Assembly (NCBI RefSeq): GCF_019112545.1
Contig: NW_025064906.1
Location: 183,725-247,724, forward strand
DNA length: 64,000 nt
Direction of reading: 5' to 3'
DNA from: Guyanagaster necrorhizus
Lineage: Eukaryota > Basidiomycota > Agaricomycetes > Agaricales > Physalacriaceae
Shown: positions 22,388 to 36,379 of the stretch, piece by piece
Position numbering within the stretch: position 1 is the stretch's first letter
Layout of the letters: the number at the start of each line of letters is the position of its first letter
Notes under the pieces: model-generated
Database searches by the model: none
What the model was told of the DNA's origin: nothing
What the model saw: only the letters and a program-made list of their open reading frames with translations
Position numbers and translations under genes: made by a program

Positions 22388-25300
22388 TTAGGATAAATCT
22401 GCCAGTCTCGGTGTGAGTTGATTGATCTCCATACTATATGTGGCAGGTTGGTTGATATATATCTGGCTAGATATATTCTCTCTTTCTGTTGTCACCACCA
22501 GGTCAGCCTCTCTATCCTCCCTAGCTTGGCTGTTATTGGTTGCAGGTGGTCGATCTGCTGGACCCATCGTTGTACTCTGTATTGCAGATATAATATTGAA
22601 CATGATCCTTTCTACTTCCAATTTGTTGATTCTGTGTTTGTAATCTTGTATGGCCTCCTCCACGTTCATATATTTTTCATTGACCTATTGGTTCAATTCT
22701 GGTCCATAACCTTTCCAACTGACTAAGTAGTCAATGGTTGTTTTTATGCCTCTGCCTCATACTTTAACTTTTTGGGTTTTGTGGTTTAGCACTTCATCAA
22801 TTTCATAGTGTTCTTTATCATCAATGAGTTCTGGTGGCAGTGGAGGTGGTTGTTCTTAGTTTGGGAAGGCTGGTGCCACATATAGTGTCAGTAATGTTTC
22901 ATTAAAAACATTATGAATTTTCCAAGTTGTGGGGATCTGCAACCTATATGTGGAGTTTCCAATTTTGTGTAAGACTTTGAATGGTCCTGTTCATTTGTCT
23001 GCAAGTTTCTGTTTAGACCTTAGTAGGTGTAGATTTGTTATATCCAACCAAACTTTGTCATTGGTTGAATATTCATGTGCTGGCCAGCAATGTTTATTAT
23101 ACTGCTTCTTCATTGTTAAGGCAGCTCTTTCAAGAGCTGTCTTGGTTTTCTCATGGATTTTTGCCATTGTTGTTGCAAAATCCTTTGATGCTGGTGTCAT
23201 TGTATGAGCCCATCCTGTTTCTGCAACCAGTGGATTCCACCTGTAGTTCACAAAGAATGGGGTTTTGCCCATTGCTGAGTGAATTCTGTTGTTGTGTTGG
23301 AATGCTGCTAATGCTAGCCATTCCATCCAATCATCCTGTCGATAGCTGATGAAAAGTCTGAGGTACTTTTCAATTTCTTGGTTGGCTCATTCTGTTTGGC
23401 CATCCATCTGTGGATGGTATGCCATTGAGACATTCTGTTTGATGTTAAGGAGTCAGTACAGATTGTCTAGAAATTTGGAGATGAACTGTGATTCTCTGTC
23501 TGAAATCACTACTTGAGACATGCCGTATTTTGCATAGACTTCATCTTGTAGGATTTTAGCCCATCCTTCAGATATTAATTCTATCAAGCATGTGATTGGA
23601 ATAATCACCTTTGAGAACCAATCTACTATAACGATGATGGCATCATAGCTATCACTTTTGGGAAGTCCCATTATCATATCCACTGAGATGTGGGTCCATG
23701 GTGATGAAGGGACTTCATTTGGGTGAAGGAGAGCTGTTCTGGGTTGCATTGAAGCATTGTCTCATTGGCAAACTTTATAAGCTTTGATATATCGGGTGAT
23801 ATTATAGTCCATTTTTGGCCACTAATACTCCCTCAAGATTAATTCCTTTGTTTTGGAGATCCCTGGATGTTCAGCAGTCATGTGATCATGACAGGTGGCA
23901 ATAATGTCACCTTGTAGTCCTTGATCCCTTGGGATATAGATCTGACCATCATAATGGATCATCCCTCCTTCCTTCTTCAGCCCCCATTCATGATTTAGTG
24001 ATGTGGCTATCTTCTGATCTCATTTATAGGGATCTTGGATAGTGCTCTTGATGCACTCATGCATTTCCTTCTCCATGGGCATAATCATGGCTCAGAAGTG
24101 TTCTGGTTGTAATAATACAACTCCTTCATTATCAGTTCCTCCTTGGTCATGGTCCGCCCTGCAGCTAAGGAGGTCAGCCCTCTTGTTTGCTGCACCAGCT
24201 TTATGGTGTAGCATATATTCATATTCAGATAGTTCTGTAACCCACTGGGCTTGTTGGCAGTTTAGTTTTTGTGGAAGTCAGAAATATTGGAGGTTTTGAT
24301 GATCTGTTTAGATTTCAAAAGTCTGGACTGCTCCAATGAGATAATGCCACCATTTGGCCAGAGTGAGCATTATGGTGAGCAGCTCCTTGTCATATATTTC
24401 ATAGTTGTGCTCTGTTACTGTGAGTGCCTTTGACATGAATGCAACAGGTCGCCACTTGCCATCCTGTTCTTGAGAGAGTATGGCTCTAATTGCCTCTTCA
24501 CTGGAGTCAGCCTCCATCTGGAATTTTTCTTCTTGACTTGGTATAGCAAGTATGACATCCTCGGCTAACCGGCATTTTAAATTATTGAATGCTAATTGTT
24601 GTTTGATTCCCCAGTTTCAAGGCACATTCTCAGTTAATTGCATCATGGGTCAGACTACCTTGCTGTAGTCCTGAATAAACCAGTGGTAGAAGTTGGTGAA
24701 TCCAAGAAATGATTGTAGTTCCTTCTTCTTGGTTGGTTCTGGCTATTTGGTTACTCCTGCTACCTTGATAGAGTCCATTCTGATGCTTCCTTCACTGATG
24801 ATGACTCTGAGGTATTCAGTTTCCAGTACCTCGAATTCACACTTCTCGGCCTTGAGGAAGAGTCAGTGCTTCCTCATCAGTGATAGCACCTGTCATACTA
24901 CTCTTCAGTGTTCCTCCTTGGTTTTGGACATGATGAGAATGTCATCCAGATAGATCGTTATCTTTCCCATAGCAATGAGATCTCTGAAGATATCATTCAT
25001 CATCCACTGAAAGGTGGCTGGTGAATTGGTGAGTCTGAAGAACATAACCATCAGTTTAAACAAACCGTGGTTAGTTCGAAAAGCAGCCTTCCACTCATTG
25101 CCTTCTTTGATATGCATGTTGTTGTATCCCCACCGAACATCTAGTTTGGTATAGTATTTTGCACCCTGGAGTTTGTCCATTAGTTCTGCGATCAATGGAA
25201 GTGGATAGCGGTTCTTGATCATCATTTTGTTGAGCTTCTGATAATCCTGCACTGGTTGAAGTTTCCTGTCCTTCTTTTTGACAAAAAAGAAAGGGGATGC

Positions 25301-28300
25301 CATCGGTGACTTTGATGGTCGGATCCTTCCACTATATAAGTTTTCTTCTAAAAACTTGTCCAGCTCTTATTGTTCGTTATTGTCCAGTGGATAGTACTTG
25401 CAATCTAGGTTGGCATTTGCATTTGGGATTAGTTCAATTGCATGGTCCCATGATTTCACATCAGGGAGTTCATCGAAACTTTCTTTTTTGAATAAATCCC
25501 GATAATTGCGTATCTAATGGGGTACCATTTCCTCAAATGTCCTTTCTTCTTTTCTGGCATTAGCTTTTGCTGCTAGGTCATTAGCATGGTGAATGGCTTG
25601 AATGTTAATAGCCTTTTGTAGATCAACAGTGAGAATTGTTTCACCGTCTTCCATCTCTTCATCCCACCGATCTTCAGGGTCATTATCCAGTAGTTTGAAA
25701 GGGGTTTTTCAGCATCGGCATCTTGCAAAAATGAGGCGTCCAGTCTTTCAATTAATGAGTGGATTATGTCAGATTAACCAATCATGTCTAAGGAATATTT
25801 CCTTGGTCCCCAAGTCAGTTACTACCAGGTCAATTCATTTGAAATGATCCCTGATGGTGAGCCTGAGCTCAACATATTTGGTGATCGAACTGATTTGATT
25901 CTTTGTTCTGTCCGCATTGTAGACAGGAATTGGTGCTGCTGTGGCTCATGTCAGAAGATCATGCTTGTTGATAAAAGCCTGATTGATAGAGCTTCCAGTG
26001 CATCTGCTATCAATTAATGCAGTGACCTTGTGAGTGCTTTGAGAAGTGAGGGTTTCAATTCAGGCTTCAGTTAATAGGTCTCTTCCTGATGTTTTAGTTC
26101 GTTGGAAAAATCTTCATAGTTCATGCAGTTCATCAAGCCACTCCAAGGCTCGACACCTTTCTGCTTCTCGCATTCCTGTGATCATATCATCGATCACTTC
26201 CTCAATCCAGGTCTTATGGACCCAGTTCTTGAGTATAGCTTCTGCCATTGCTTCATTTTTTATGTCCTTGATGGCTTGCCAAGTCCATTTGATGCCAAAT
26301 GGCTGGAGCCAACTAGTGGGGTTCTCTACTCCTGTTCAGGCATTGGCTGATTGAGTTCGTTCTAAAGTTTTAGTTTGGTGAACTTTTAGGGGTGATGTAT
26401 CTTTGGGGCTCTCTGCCTCTCTTCAGCCTTCCTTTGGTGATTGAGTTTCTGAAATAAGTCCTTTGGGTGATTTCATGTCATGAGTGATAATGTCAGGTAT
26501 ATTTGAATGCATGCATAATTTAGTCATAGGTAAGGTAACTACAGAGTCAGTTTGTCCAGCAAATAATTGTGACACTTTGCTTAAGTCTTTGGCCAAGTCA
26601 GTGGAATCACTTACTGCTTGGCCTGATCTTTTCCCTCCTCGGGCTTATCATCTTGCTTGAGGCCTTCATCCTCCTTCATTAATTCAGCAATCTGTGCCTG
26701 AATGTCTTCTTGTATGTACTTGTTCTTCTTCTGTGGACAGTTTTGTGCCATGTGGCTCTTTTGGCCATAGTTGAAACACTTCCCCTCCTTCTTGAGGTGA
26801 TCCACATCCATTGGCTGACCCATTCCGATATATGTTGTGCCTGTACTGGTTTGCTTCATGCCATAAGAAGTTGGAATCAAGCCACTGGGCTTGGTGGATA
26901 TGGTCACACCGGAGGTGGAGGGCTTTGGGCTCTGTCCCTGACTTTGATGGCTATAGGCCAAGATAGTCACTTCTGCCTTCTGTCATTGCCATTCCTTGTA
27001 TATGGTGATAATTCAGCTCTTCCATTCATTGTAGCCTATGGAAATGTCTCAGCCAATATCTGAAATGGTTATGAGGTAATGGGGTGGTAATCCCATTTTT
27101 ATATATTTGACCATTCGTCTGGTGTTGGCAGTGTCTTCTTAGACCCTGGCAAGTGTGCCGAGTCATTTTAACTCATTGAAATACTCTATGGCCAGTTTTT
27201 CAGCCATTTTGAACTTCTTTATTTTTTGTTTGTGGACTTCCTGAATGATGGGGTCCATGAATTTGTCCCTGATCATCTGTTTGAAGACTGGCCATGCAGG
27301 ATATCGGTGATGGTCTCTGGTAGTAGACCAGAACATGGGGGTGATCAAAATCCACCATATTTTGGCCTTGTCCACTATGTGGGTGACAGCAAAGATCACC
27401 TTGTATATGTTGGCAAGAAAGTATGGGGCAAAAACCTGGAAGTATTGGTCACAGTCGACCAGGAAGTGATTAATGTCATCGGATGCTCCTCAAAAGAGGT
27501 GGGGTTTAGCACAGAGAATTGGTTTTACTTGGAGAATCTGGGCACCAGCATCAAGAGTGGGCATCAGGTTTGGGAGTCTGCTATGAGGCAGTTGTGCCCA
27601 TCCACTTGGAGGTCCTGGGAATGAATGAAGAGACCCATTGTCAGCAACAGGACTTTTTGGTTTCGGGGCTTCCTTTCACACAATTTTCTCATTTCTAATG
27701 GTCTAGCCCTGAGCAAGTGCTTCAGGGTCATCCTCTGTTGGGGGAGGCACTTCAGGCACATTTTCTCCACTGCCTTCAGCTTCGTCTGGAGGTGGCTGTC
27801 CGGCAAATGGTCATGGAAAGGGTGGCAGTCTCCATAAGCCAGGGTGTTGCAAGTCTGCCTGTGGTTGGCTCCTAGCAAGCCAAGATGCCATGCTGTGGAT
27901 GGCCGACATGGCGAACAAATATTGAGAGGATGTCATTCAGATTGATGATGCTGTGTCTGCCATTTTAGATGACATTACACTCAGCATCCACATTCTGAAT
28001 GCCATTCTTCCACCATATTTCGGCTTGTATAGTGGTAATGGTCCCATCTGATAATGTGAATATCTTTGATTGAAATTAAAAATGGCCTGCTCAGTGGCTG
28101 CATACTGTAAAATTTCCTTTTTTTCAATGAAATCAGCAAAAATATATCTTTGTCCTAAGGACAATCTCAATCAGAGATTGTCCTTCCATAATTTGGCTAC
28201 CTGCTCCTAGTACAGCCAAAGAAATTCCTCTTCACATGCTTTGCATGCCTCCCATTGCAATTCTTCTTCTGTCAGCAGCTTGAATTCTTTTTTCCAGCTA

Positions 28301-29039
28301 GAGAGCAGAGCCCTGCCCTCCCTGCTGAGGTCCACCTCCTTGGCCTCATTGTCCATGTCAGTTGTCCTCTTGTTCTCAAGGAGGGAACTGCCAGGTGGAT
28401 TGTAGACCACTGGCTTGATCAGGCTAGGGCTGCATACTGGGTCCGGCATCACTGGGTCTGAGACAAGGAGCAGACTGTCACTCAGGCTGCTCTGGTGGCT
28501 CCTTGATGCTTGTTGCTGCTCTCAGTGCTATTGCTCTGCGATACCAGCAGAAGTTTCTGTAAAACTTTGGGTTGAGGAAAAGGGCCATAAAGTTTCCATC
28601 AAGGAACTTCTTGAGGTCACTGGTGGGGTTGATACTCTCATCATCTCCTCTGATGGTACCTCTCTTGGCTGGAATTCTATCTCCCTGGATTGGGATATCC
28701 TCCATCTCTGCAATGGTATTGGTCCCATAAGATAGTGGGCAGTTGTCATTGAGGTGGAGCTAGGCCTCTTCTTTCCTGTAGTCTGCCCAGAGGTTGGACT
28801 CAGTGGCAGGAGTGGTAGGTTCTCTGAAAGGCAAGTCAGGGGTGGTGGTTCTGATATAGGTTGTTGTTTGGCTACCTCTCTCACCTCTTTTGCACTTCTC
28901 TGCTGCTTGTGCCTGAAGATACCTTCCAAAGAGAGTGTTCTCCCTGGTAATCTTGTTGTTAATATGTGCTTGATCCTGCCTGTACTGAGGAAGGTCTTGG
29001 ACATGTCATACTGGGTTCTCTCTCGAGGGACCTGGGATG
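22388..29039 (-). pseudogene. Element A gag-pol relict, part left of B
   Basis: Domains on the minus strand, from 5' to 3'. Gag segments lie at 27,900-26,970. The zinc knuckle at about 26,800-26,755 reads KCFNYGQKSHMAQNC, so the second Cys is Tyr. The protease at about 25,990 reads LIDSRCTGSS, so the Gly of DSG is lost. Reverse transcriptase (25,330-24,600) has YLDDILIM intact at about 24,935-24,960. RNase H is at 24,520-24,150. Integrase has its zinc finger near 23,890-23,750, its core at 23,749-23,453 and its C-terminal part at 23,326-22,900. A chromodomain at about 22,740-22,660 (DYLVSWKGYGPE) has a TAG in place of a Trp codon. Frames are cut by many stops, so the element is dead. Confidence 0.85.
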
Positions 29040-29566
29040 TGTTAAGCCCAAGTCTCATGTGGTTATCAACATGTGATAAACAGTTCAGTACCTTGCACTT
29101 CGGGTATGTCCGACTGAGTTCACAGAGTCAATGACGGAAGTGAATCAAGGCTCAAGTAGTAAGAGCTCGAGAGTAGTTTGGTGAAGATAAACTTTAGTTC
29201 GAGATGAGGGTATTACAGCGAGAACTAAGCTACTTAAATACTGTTTTGTTATTGTGCTATAAATATCCATTCACAAAAGCTGTTGTCTTGCTGTTATGCT
29301 GTTTCCCCTACCATTGCCAGTCTCTCCACAAAAGCTATTGTCCTGCTGTGTGCTGTTACTGCTGCACCGCAGTTGGAGGACAAAAGGAGTATTGTCTCTC
29401 TCTTCACAGCACACAGCAGCGCAGTAGAATGAGGACTGACTGGGTTGCTGAGCTAAGCGTTCCCATAGTCATAAGCGCTGGCCCAAGCACCCTGACTAAG
29501 CAAAGATAGGGGTTACTTTCGAGGAAAAGAAAAGGAAATAGAAAGAAAATAGGAAAAATCGTAACA
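29040..29566 (-). repeat. Element B left LTR (3' LTR in coding sense)
   Basis: 527 bases. By manual alignment it differs from the right LTR at 24 positions, all transitions, with no insertion or deletion. The polypurine tract (minus-strand aaggagggggtaa) lies at 29,567-29,580. Confidence 0.95.
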
Positions 29567-30967
29567 TTACCCCCTCCTTAAGACCATCGTCCCGATGGTT
29601 AAGTTAGGGTAGACTCCCCCCCCCCCTTTGGAAGGAGGTGGCTGATCTGCTGGACTGCTGGTGGTACATTGCTCTTCACTGTATGTCCCCACCATTTTTG
29701 TGTTGTCCATTGCAGAGCCATCTTCATTGTCCTCTTGTAACATTCCCCCGTCGTTGGCAGATCGCATGGAATTGGCACCCTTCATGTCTAATATGTTGAT
29801 CCTGTGTTCATAGTCCTGTATGGTGTCGTTCATATTCATGTGTTTTTCATTGACCCATTGGTTTGATTCTGGGCCATATCCTTTCCAACTGACCAGATAG
29901 TCAACAGTTGTTTTCATGCCTCCACCTCGTGCTTTCACCTTGTGTGTTTTGTGGTTTAGTACCTCATCGACTTTGTAGTGTTCTTTGTCATCGATGAGTT
30001 CTGGTGGAGATGGAGGCAGCCGTTCTTGGTTTGGGAAGGCTGGTGCCACGTATGGTGTCAGCAATGTTTCGTTAAAAACATTATGAATTTTCCAGATTGC
30101 TGGGAGCTGCAACTTGTATGTGGATTCGCCAATTTTAGCAAGGACTTTGAATGGACCAGTTTGTTTATCTGCTAATTTTTGTTTTGGCTTTGGCAGATGA
30201 AGGTTCATGGTGTCCAACCATACTCTGTCATTGACTGAGTATTTGTGAGCTGGTCGTTTGTGTTTGTCATATTGCTTTTTCATTGATAAAGTGGCTTTGG
30301 TCTCTTCATGGATCTTTGTCATTGTCATTGCAAAGTCCGTTGAAGCTGGTGTTGTCATATGGGCCCACCCAGTTTGCACAACTGGTGGGTTCCTTCCATA
30401 GTTTACAAAGAACGGTGTTTTGCCCATTGCAGAGTGGGTCCTGTTGTTGTGTTGGAATGCTGCTAAAGCTAGCCATTCCGTCCAATCATCTTGCCGATAA
30501 CTGATGAAAAGTCATAGGTACTTTTCAATTTCCTGGTTGGCCCATTCTGTTTGGCTGTTGGTCTGGAGGTGATATGCCATAGAGGCATTTCTTTTGATGT
30601 TGAGCAATCAGTACAAGTTGTCCAAGAATTTAGAGACGAATTGTGGTCCCCTGTCAGAAATTACTATCTGAGGCATGCCATATTTTGCATAGACCTCGTC
30701 TCGTAGTATCCTTGCCCATCCTTCGGATGTCAATTCTGTGGAACAGGTGATCGGAATGATTGCCTTTGAGAAGCGATCGATGATAACAATGATAGTGTCA
30801 TAGCCGTCACTTTTGGGAAGTCTGGTTATCATATCCACCGAAATGTGGGTCCATGGTGATGAAGGGACCTCATTTGGGTGGAGCGGTGCGGCTCTGGGTT
30901 GTGTTGAAGTCTTGTCTCGTTGGCAAACTTCACAAGCTTTGACATATTGGGTGATATCATGGTCCAT
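29567..30967 (-). pseudogene. Element B integrase and chromodomain region
   Basis: The integrase core starts at 30,967-30,608 (VCQRDKTSTQ, then DMITRLPKSDGYDT and IVISDRGPQF, carrying acidic core residues). The frame breaks between 30,607 and 30,428. It resumes at 30,427 (MGKTPFFVNYGRNPP) with the C-terminal domain (FKVLAKIGESTYKLQLP) and a chromodomain (DYLVSWKGYGPESNQWV at about 29,930-29,860). The chromodomain places it among chromoviruses, which are known to aim integration at heterochromatin; this fits the nesting seen here. A run of C at 29,616-29,628 lies inside the tail of this frame. Confidence 0.85.
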
Positions 30968-30976
30968 CCTGGGCCA

Positions 30977-33352
30977 CTAGTATTCCCTTAGTACAAGCTC
31001 CTTTGTTTTTGCAATGCCAGGATGTCCAGCTGTTGCGTGATCATGACATGTGGTGATGATGTCACCACGAAGTTTTTGATCCCTGAGGATGTAGATCCGT
31101 CTGTCATAATAGATCAATCCCCCTTCCTTCTTCAGCCCATGCTCATGGTTGAGTGATGGGGCTATTCTTTGATCCCACTTGTGGGGATCTTGGGTGGCAC
31201 TCTTGATGCATTCGTGCATCTCTTCTTCTGTGGGCATAATCATTGCATGGAAGTGTTCCGGTCGCAGTAATACGACCTCCTTGTTGTTGTCTCCTCCTTG
31301 ATTATGATCTGCCCTGTGGCTGAGGAAATCGGCCTTCTTGTTTGCTACACCGGCCTTGTGATGGAGAGTGTATTTGTATTCTGATAGTTCTGTGACCCAT
31401 TGAGCTTGTCTGCGATTAAGCTTTTGAGGTTGTCGGAAGTACCGAAGGTTCTGGTGATCTGTCCAGATCTCGAAAGTCTGGACTGCTCCAATGAGATAAT
31501 GCCGCCACTCGGCAAGTGCAAGCATTATGGCGAGGAGTTCCTTATCATATATTTCATAATTGCGTTCTGTCACTGTTAATGCTTTTGACATGAATGCAAC
31601 AGGTCTCCATTTGTTATCCTGTTCCTGTGATAGTATGGCTCCGATTGCTCCTTCGCTTGAGTCGGCCTCCACTCGGAACTTTCCATCTTGGCTAGGGATT
31701 GCCAAGATTATGTCTTTGGCCAGGCGGCATTTTAGTCTGTTAAATGCCTCCCATTGGGAAATTCCCTAGGTCCATGGGGAATTTCCAGTTAATTATGTCA
31801 TTGGGTGGACTATTTTACTATAGTCCTGAATGAACCATCAGTAAAAGTTTGTGAACCTTAAGAAGGATTGTAGTTCCTTCTTCTTGGTTGGTTCTGGCCA
31901 TTCGGTTACTCCCGCTATTTTGATAGTATCCATCCGAATGCTTCCTTCACTGATAATGACTCCAAGGTATTCGGTTTCCAATACTTTGAACTTGCATTTC
32001 TCGGCCTTGAGGAACAACTGGTGTTTCCTCATCAAGGATAGTACTTGTCATACTATCCTTCGGTGTTCCTCCTTGGTTTTGGTCATAATGAGAATGTCAT
32101 CCAAGTAGATTGTCACCTTCCCTGTTGCTATGAGATCTTTGAATATGTCATTCATCATCCATTGGAAGGTGGCTGGTGAATTGGTGAGTCTGAAGAACAT
32201 AACCATCAGCTTGAACAAGCCACGGTTGGTTCGAAAAGCGGCCTTCTATTCATCACCTTCTTTGATATGTATGTTGTTGTACCCCCATTGGACATCCAAT
32301 TTGGTGTAATATTTGGCACCCTGAAGTTTGTCCATTAATTCCATGATTAAAGGAAGTGGATAACAATTTTTGATCGTCATTTTGTTTAGTTTTCGATAAT
32401 CTTATACTGGTCAGAGTTTTCCATCCTTCTTTTTGATGAAAAAGAAGGGTGATGCCATCGGTGACTTTGATGGCCGAATCCTTCCACTGGACAAGTTTTC
32501 TTCCAAAAATCTATCCAGTTCCTGTTGTTCATTATTGCTGAGTGGATAACACTTGCAATCTAGGTTGGCGTTGGCGTTTGGAGTTAATTCGATGGCGTGG
32601 TCTCAGGGTTTGGTACCGGGTAGTTCATCGAAACTTTCTTTTTCGAATAAATCCCAAAAATCATAGGCCCATGTGGGTACCATTTCCTCGAATGTTTTCT
32701 CCTCCTTTTCCACATTTGCCCTTGCTGCTAGGTCATTAGCATGGTGTGTAGCTTGGATGTTAATGGCCCTTTGGAGATCAATGGCAAGGATTGTTTCACC
32801 ATCTTCCATTTCCTCATCCCACCGATCTTCAGGGTCTGTGTCTGGTAATTCGAATGGGGTTTTTCGGCAATGACATCGAGCAAAAATGATGCGTCTGGTT
32901 TTCCAATTGATTAGCAGATTGTGTCTGATCAGCCAGTCATGTCTGAGGAAGATTTCTTTGGTTCCGAGATCTGTTACTGCCAAGTCGATTCTTTCTGAAT
33001 GATCACCGATGGTGAGCTGAAGCTCAACATATTCAGTAATCGACCTGGCTTGATTCTTGGTTCTGTCTGCATTATAGACGGGAATGGGGGCAGCTGTTGC
33101 TTTAGTAGGTAATTTGTGCTTGTTGACAAAAGCTCGATTGATACTACTCCCTGTGCAACCACTGTCAATCAAGGTGGTAACCACATGGGTTGATCGGGAT
33201 GTTAACATCTCGATCTGGGCCTTGGTTAATAAGTCACACCCTGAAAGTTTGGTTCGTCGAATGAATTTCCATGGTCCATGTAATTCATCCAACCATTCCA
33301 GGGCTTGACATCTTTCTGCAGCCTTCATCCTGGTAATCATCTTGTCGATCAC
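30977..33352 (-). pseudogene. Element B protease, reverse transcriptase and RNase H
   Basis: The frame 33,352-32,603 carries the protease with an intact LIDSGCTGSS site near 33,165 and continues toward reverse transcriptase. Reverse transcriptase covers about 32,600-31,800 and keeps YLDDILIM near 32,120-32,095, but is cut by stops into several frames. RNase H begins at 31,705 (VEADSSEGAIGAILSQEQ) and runs open to 30,977, including the HDHATAGHPG part of the integrase zinc finger. This is the best preserved pol in the window, yet no single frame spans it. Confidence 0.85.
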
Positions 33353-33765
33353 TTCCTTGGCTCGGGTCTTGTGTACTCAGTTTTTAAGTATGGCCTTCAC
33401 TGCTTCTTCATTCTTGGCATCTCAAATGGCCCGCCAGGTCCATTCGGTGTCAAATGGCTTAAGCCATGTTGCAGGGTTCTTTACCCTTGTTTGGCCTGAA
33501 GGCGATTGAGTCTGTATTATTTTTTTAGCTTGATAAATTTTTGATGAGGATGCACCTTTGGGGCTCTCTGCCCCTCTTCGGCCCTTTGTCGGCACTTGAG
33601 TTATTGGAGTTGGTTCTTTGGGTGATTCTGGGTTCTGAGTAATAGAGTTGGGTATATTCGAATGCACACATAACATAGGTGGTAATACTACAGAGGGAGA
33701 AATGTTAGTCTGTCCAGCAGAAGGGGACCCATTACTCTTGTCCTTAGCTGAGGCAATCGAATCAC

Positions 33766-36110
33766 TTATTGCTCGGCCCTGTCTTTTACCTCCTCGGGTT
33801 TCTCTTCATTCCCAAGGTCTTCATCTTCCTTCATCAACTCAGCGATCTGTGCTCGAATCTCTTCTCTGGTGCGCTTGTTCTTCTTTTGAGGGCAGTTTTG
33901 TGCCATGTGGCCCTTCTGGCCACAATTGAAACACTTCCCCCCCTTCTTGAGGCAGTCCACATCCATTGGCTGACCCATTCCGGTATATGTCGTGCCTGTA
34001 CCGGTTTGCTTCGTTCCATAAGAAGTTGAGGTCGAGCTCCTGGGCTTGGCGGATATGGTCGTTCCAGGGGTAAAGGGCTTTGAGCCCTGTCCCTGCCCCT
34101 ATCCTTGGCTTCGATGTCCATAGGCCAGGGTGGTGGCCTCTGCCTTCTGCCATTGTTGTTCCTTGTACATGATGATGATCCAACTCTTCCATTCATCATA
34201 ACCAATGGGGATATCCCTGCCAATATTAGAGATGGTTATGAGATAATGGGATGGTAATCCTATTTTCATATATTCGACCATGCGTCCAGTGTCAGCAACA
34301 TCTTCTTGAACCCTGGCAAGTGTGCCGAGTTGTTTTAATTCGTCAAAATAATCCATGGCCGGCTTTCCGGCCATCTTGAATTCCTTTATCTTCTGTTTAT
34401 GGACTTCCTGGACCACAGGGTCCGTGAATTTGTCCCTAATCATTTGTTTGAATACTGATCATGCGGGGTATCAATGATGGTCCCTGGTGGTAGACCAGAA
34501 AGTGGGAGCAATTAAGACCCACCACACTTTGGCCTTGTCTGCCATGTGGGTGATGGCAAATGTTACCTTGTACATGTTGGCGAGGAAGTACGGGGCAAAT
34601 ACTTGGAAGTATTGGTCGCAGTCAACCAGGAAGTGGTTTATGTCATCAGATGCCCCTCGGAAGGGGCAGGGTTCCACGCAAAGAATTGGTTTGACTTAGA
34701 GAATTTGGGCAGTAGCATCGAGGGCAGGCATCGGGTTTGGGAGTCCGCTATGGGGTGGCTGTGTCCATCCCTTTGGAGGCCCTGGGAATGAATAAAGAGA
34801 TCTATCGTCAGCAATGGGACTTCCCAGCTTTGGGGCTTCCTTTCGCACAATCCTCCCATTCCTAATAGTCCAGCCCTGAGCAAGTGCCTCAGGGTCATCT
34901 TCAGTTGGGGGAGGCGGCTCTGGTACTGGGGCCTCACTGCCTTCAGCCTCATCTGGAGGTGGCTGCCTGGCGAAGGGCCATGGAAATGGCGGCAGCCTCC
35001 ATGATTCAGGATGGTGCTAGGCTGCCTGTAGTTGGCTTCTGGTAAGCCAAGATGCCATACTATGAACAGCGGACATGGCGAATGAGTATCAGGAGGATGC
35101 TATTCAGATCGATGGTGCTGTGTCTGCCATTTTGCTCGGCATGACACTCGGTGTCCATATTCTTGGTGCCATTCTTCTGCTATATTTCAGCTTGTATGGC
35201 GGCAATGGTCCCATCTGATAATGTGAGTATCTTTGATTAAAATTAAAAATGGCCCGCTCAGTGGCCGCATACTGTAAAATCTCGTCTTTTTCAATAAAGT
35301 CCACAAAGGTATACCTTTGTCCTAAGGACGATCTTAGCCAAAGATCGTCCTTCTATAGCTCGGCTACCTGCTCTTAGTATAACCGAGTGAACTCCTTCTC
35401 CCTCACTTTGCATGCTTCCCATCGTAATTCTTTATCTGTCATGGGTTTGAATTTCTCTGTCCAGCTAGAGAGCAGATCCCTGCCCCTCTGGCAAAGATCT
35501 GCCTCCTTGGCCTTGTCGTCCATGTCAGTTCCCTCCTTGTCCTCAGGGAGGGAACTGCCAGGCAGGTCATAGACTGCCGGTTCGGTCGGACTGGGGCTGC
35601 ATGCTGGGTCCAGTGTCACTGGGTCCGGAGCAAGGATCAGACTGTCACTCGGGCTGCTCTGGTGGCTCCTTGACACTTGTTGTTCTCAGCACCATTGCTC
35701 TGTGATACCAGCAGAAGTTTCTGTAAAACTTCGGGTTGAGGAAAAGGGCCACAAAGGCCCCATCGAGGAACCTCTTGAGGTCGCCAGTGGGGTTGATACC
35801 CTCGTCGTCTCCCCCGATGGTGCCTCTCTCAGCTGAAATCCCATCTCCCCGGACTGGGATGTCCTCCATCTCTGCAATGGTATCAGTCCCGTAAGATAGC
35901 GGGCGGTTGTCATCGAGGTGGGGCTGGGTCTCTTCTTGGTAGTTGGCCTAGGGGTCAGACTCACCGATGGGAGTGGCAGGTTCCCTGAAAGGCGAGTCAG
36001 GCGTGGTGATTCCGATGATGGTTGTGGTCCTACTACCTCCCTCGCCTCTTCTATGCTCCTCTGCTGCTTGTGCCTGGAGGTACCTCCCAAGGAGGGCATT
36101 CTCCCTCATG
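33766..36110 (-). pseudogene. Element B gag region
   Basis: A series of minus-strand frames carries the capsid-like segment (34,677-34,471 and 34,443-34,099: AKVWWVLIAPTFW, KMAGKPAMDYFDELKQL) and an intact zinc knuckle at about 33,950-33,895 (KCFNCGQKGHMAQNC, pattern CX2CX4HX4C). Further 5' the frames 35,869-35,645 and 35,676-35,374 (FLNPKFYRNFCWYHRA; WEACKVREKEFTRLY) recur in element A and form the long N-terminal part of gag. Stops at several points suggest the protein is no longer made whole. Confidence 0.75.
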
Positions 36111-36379
36111 ATCTCGTTGTCGATGCATGCCTGGTCCTGCCTGTACTCAGGAAGGTCTCAGGCACATTGTACCAGGTTCTCTCTCGAGGGACCCATGATG
36201 ACGGGGCTGGCTGGTCACATTCTGCTTGGTACCATTTGTATGCCCTCTGTTCTGCTAGTATTACTGCCAGCTGGGCAGCGCTCCAGCCTGTCAGCCTCGG
36301 CAGCAGCGGTTCGCCACCAGTGGCGCTCATTGCTGTCATTGTGCCAGTAGTTGTCATTTCTGCTGTTAATGCTGCTGTG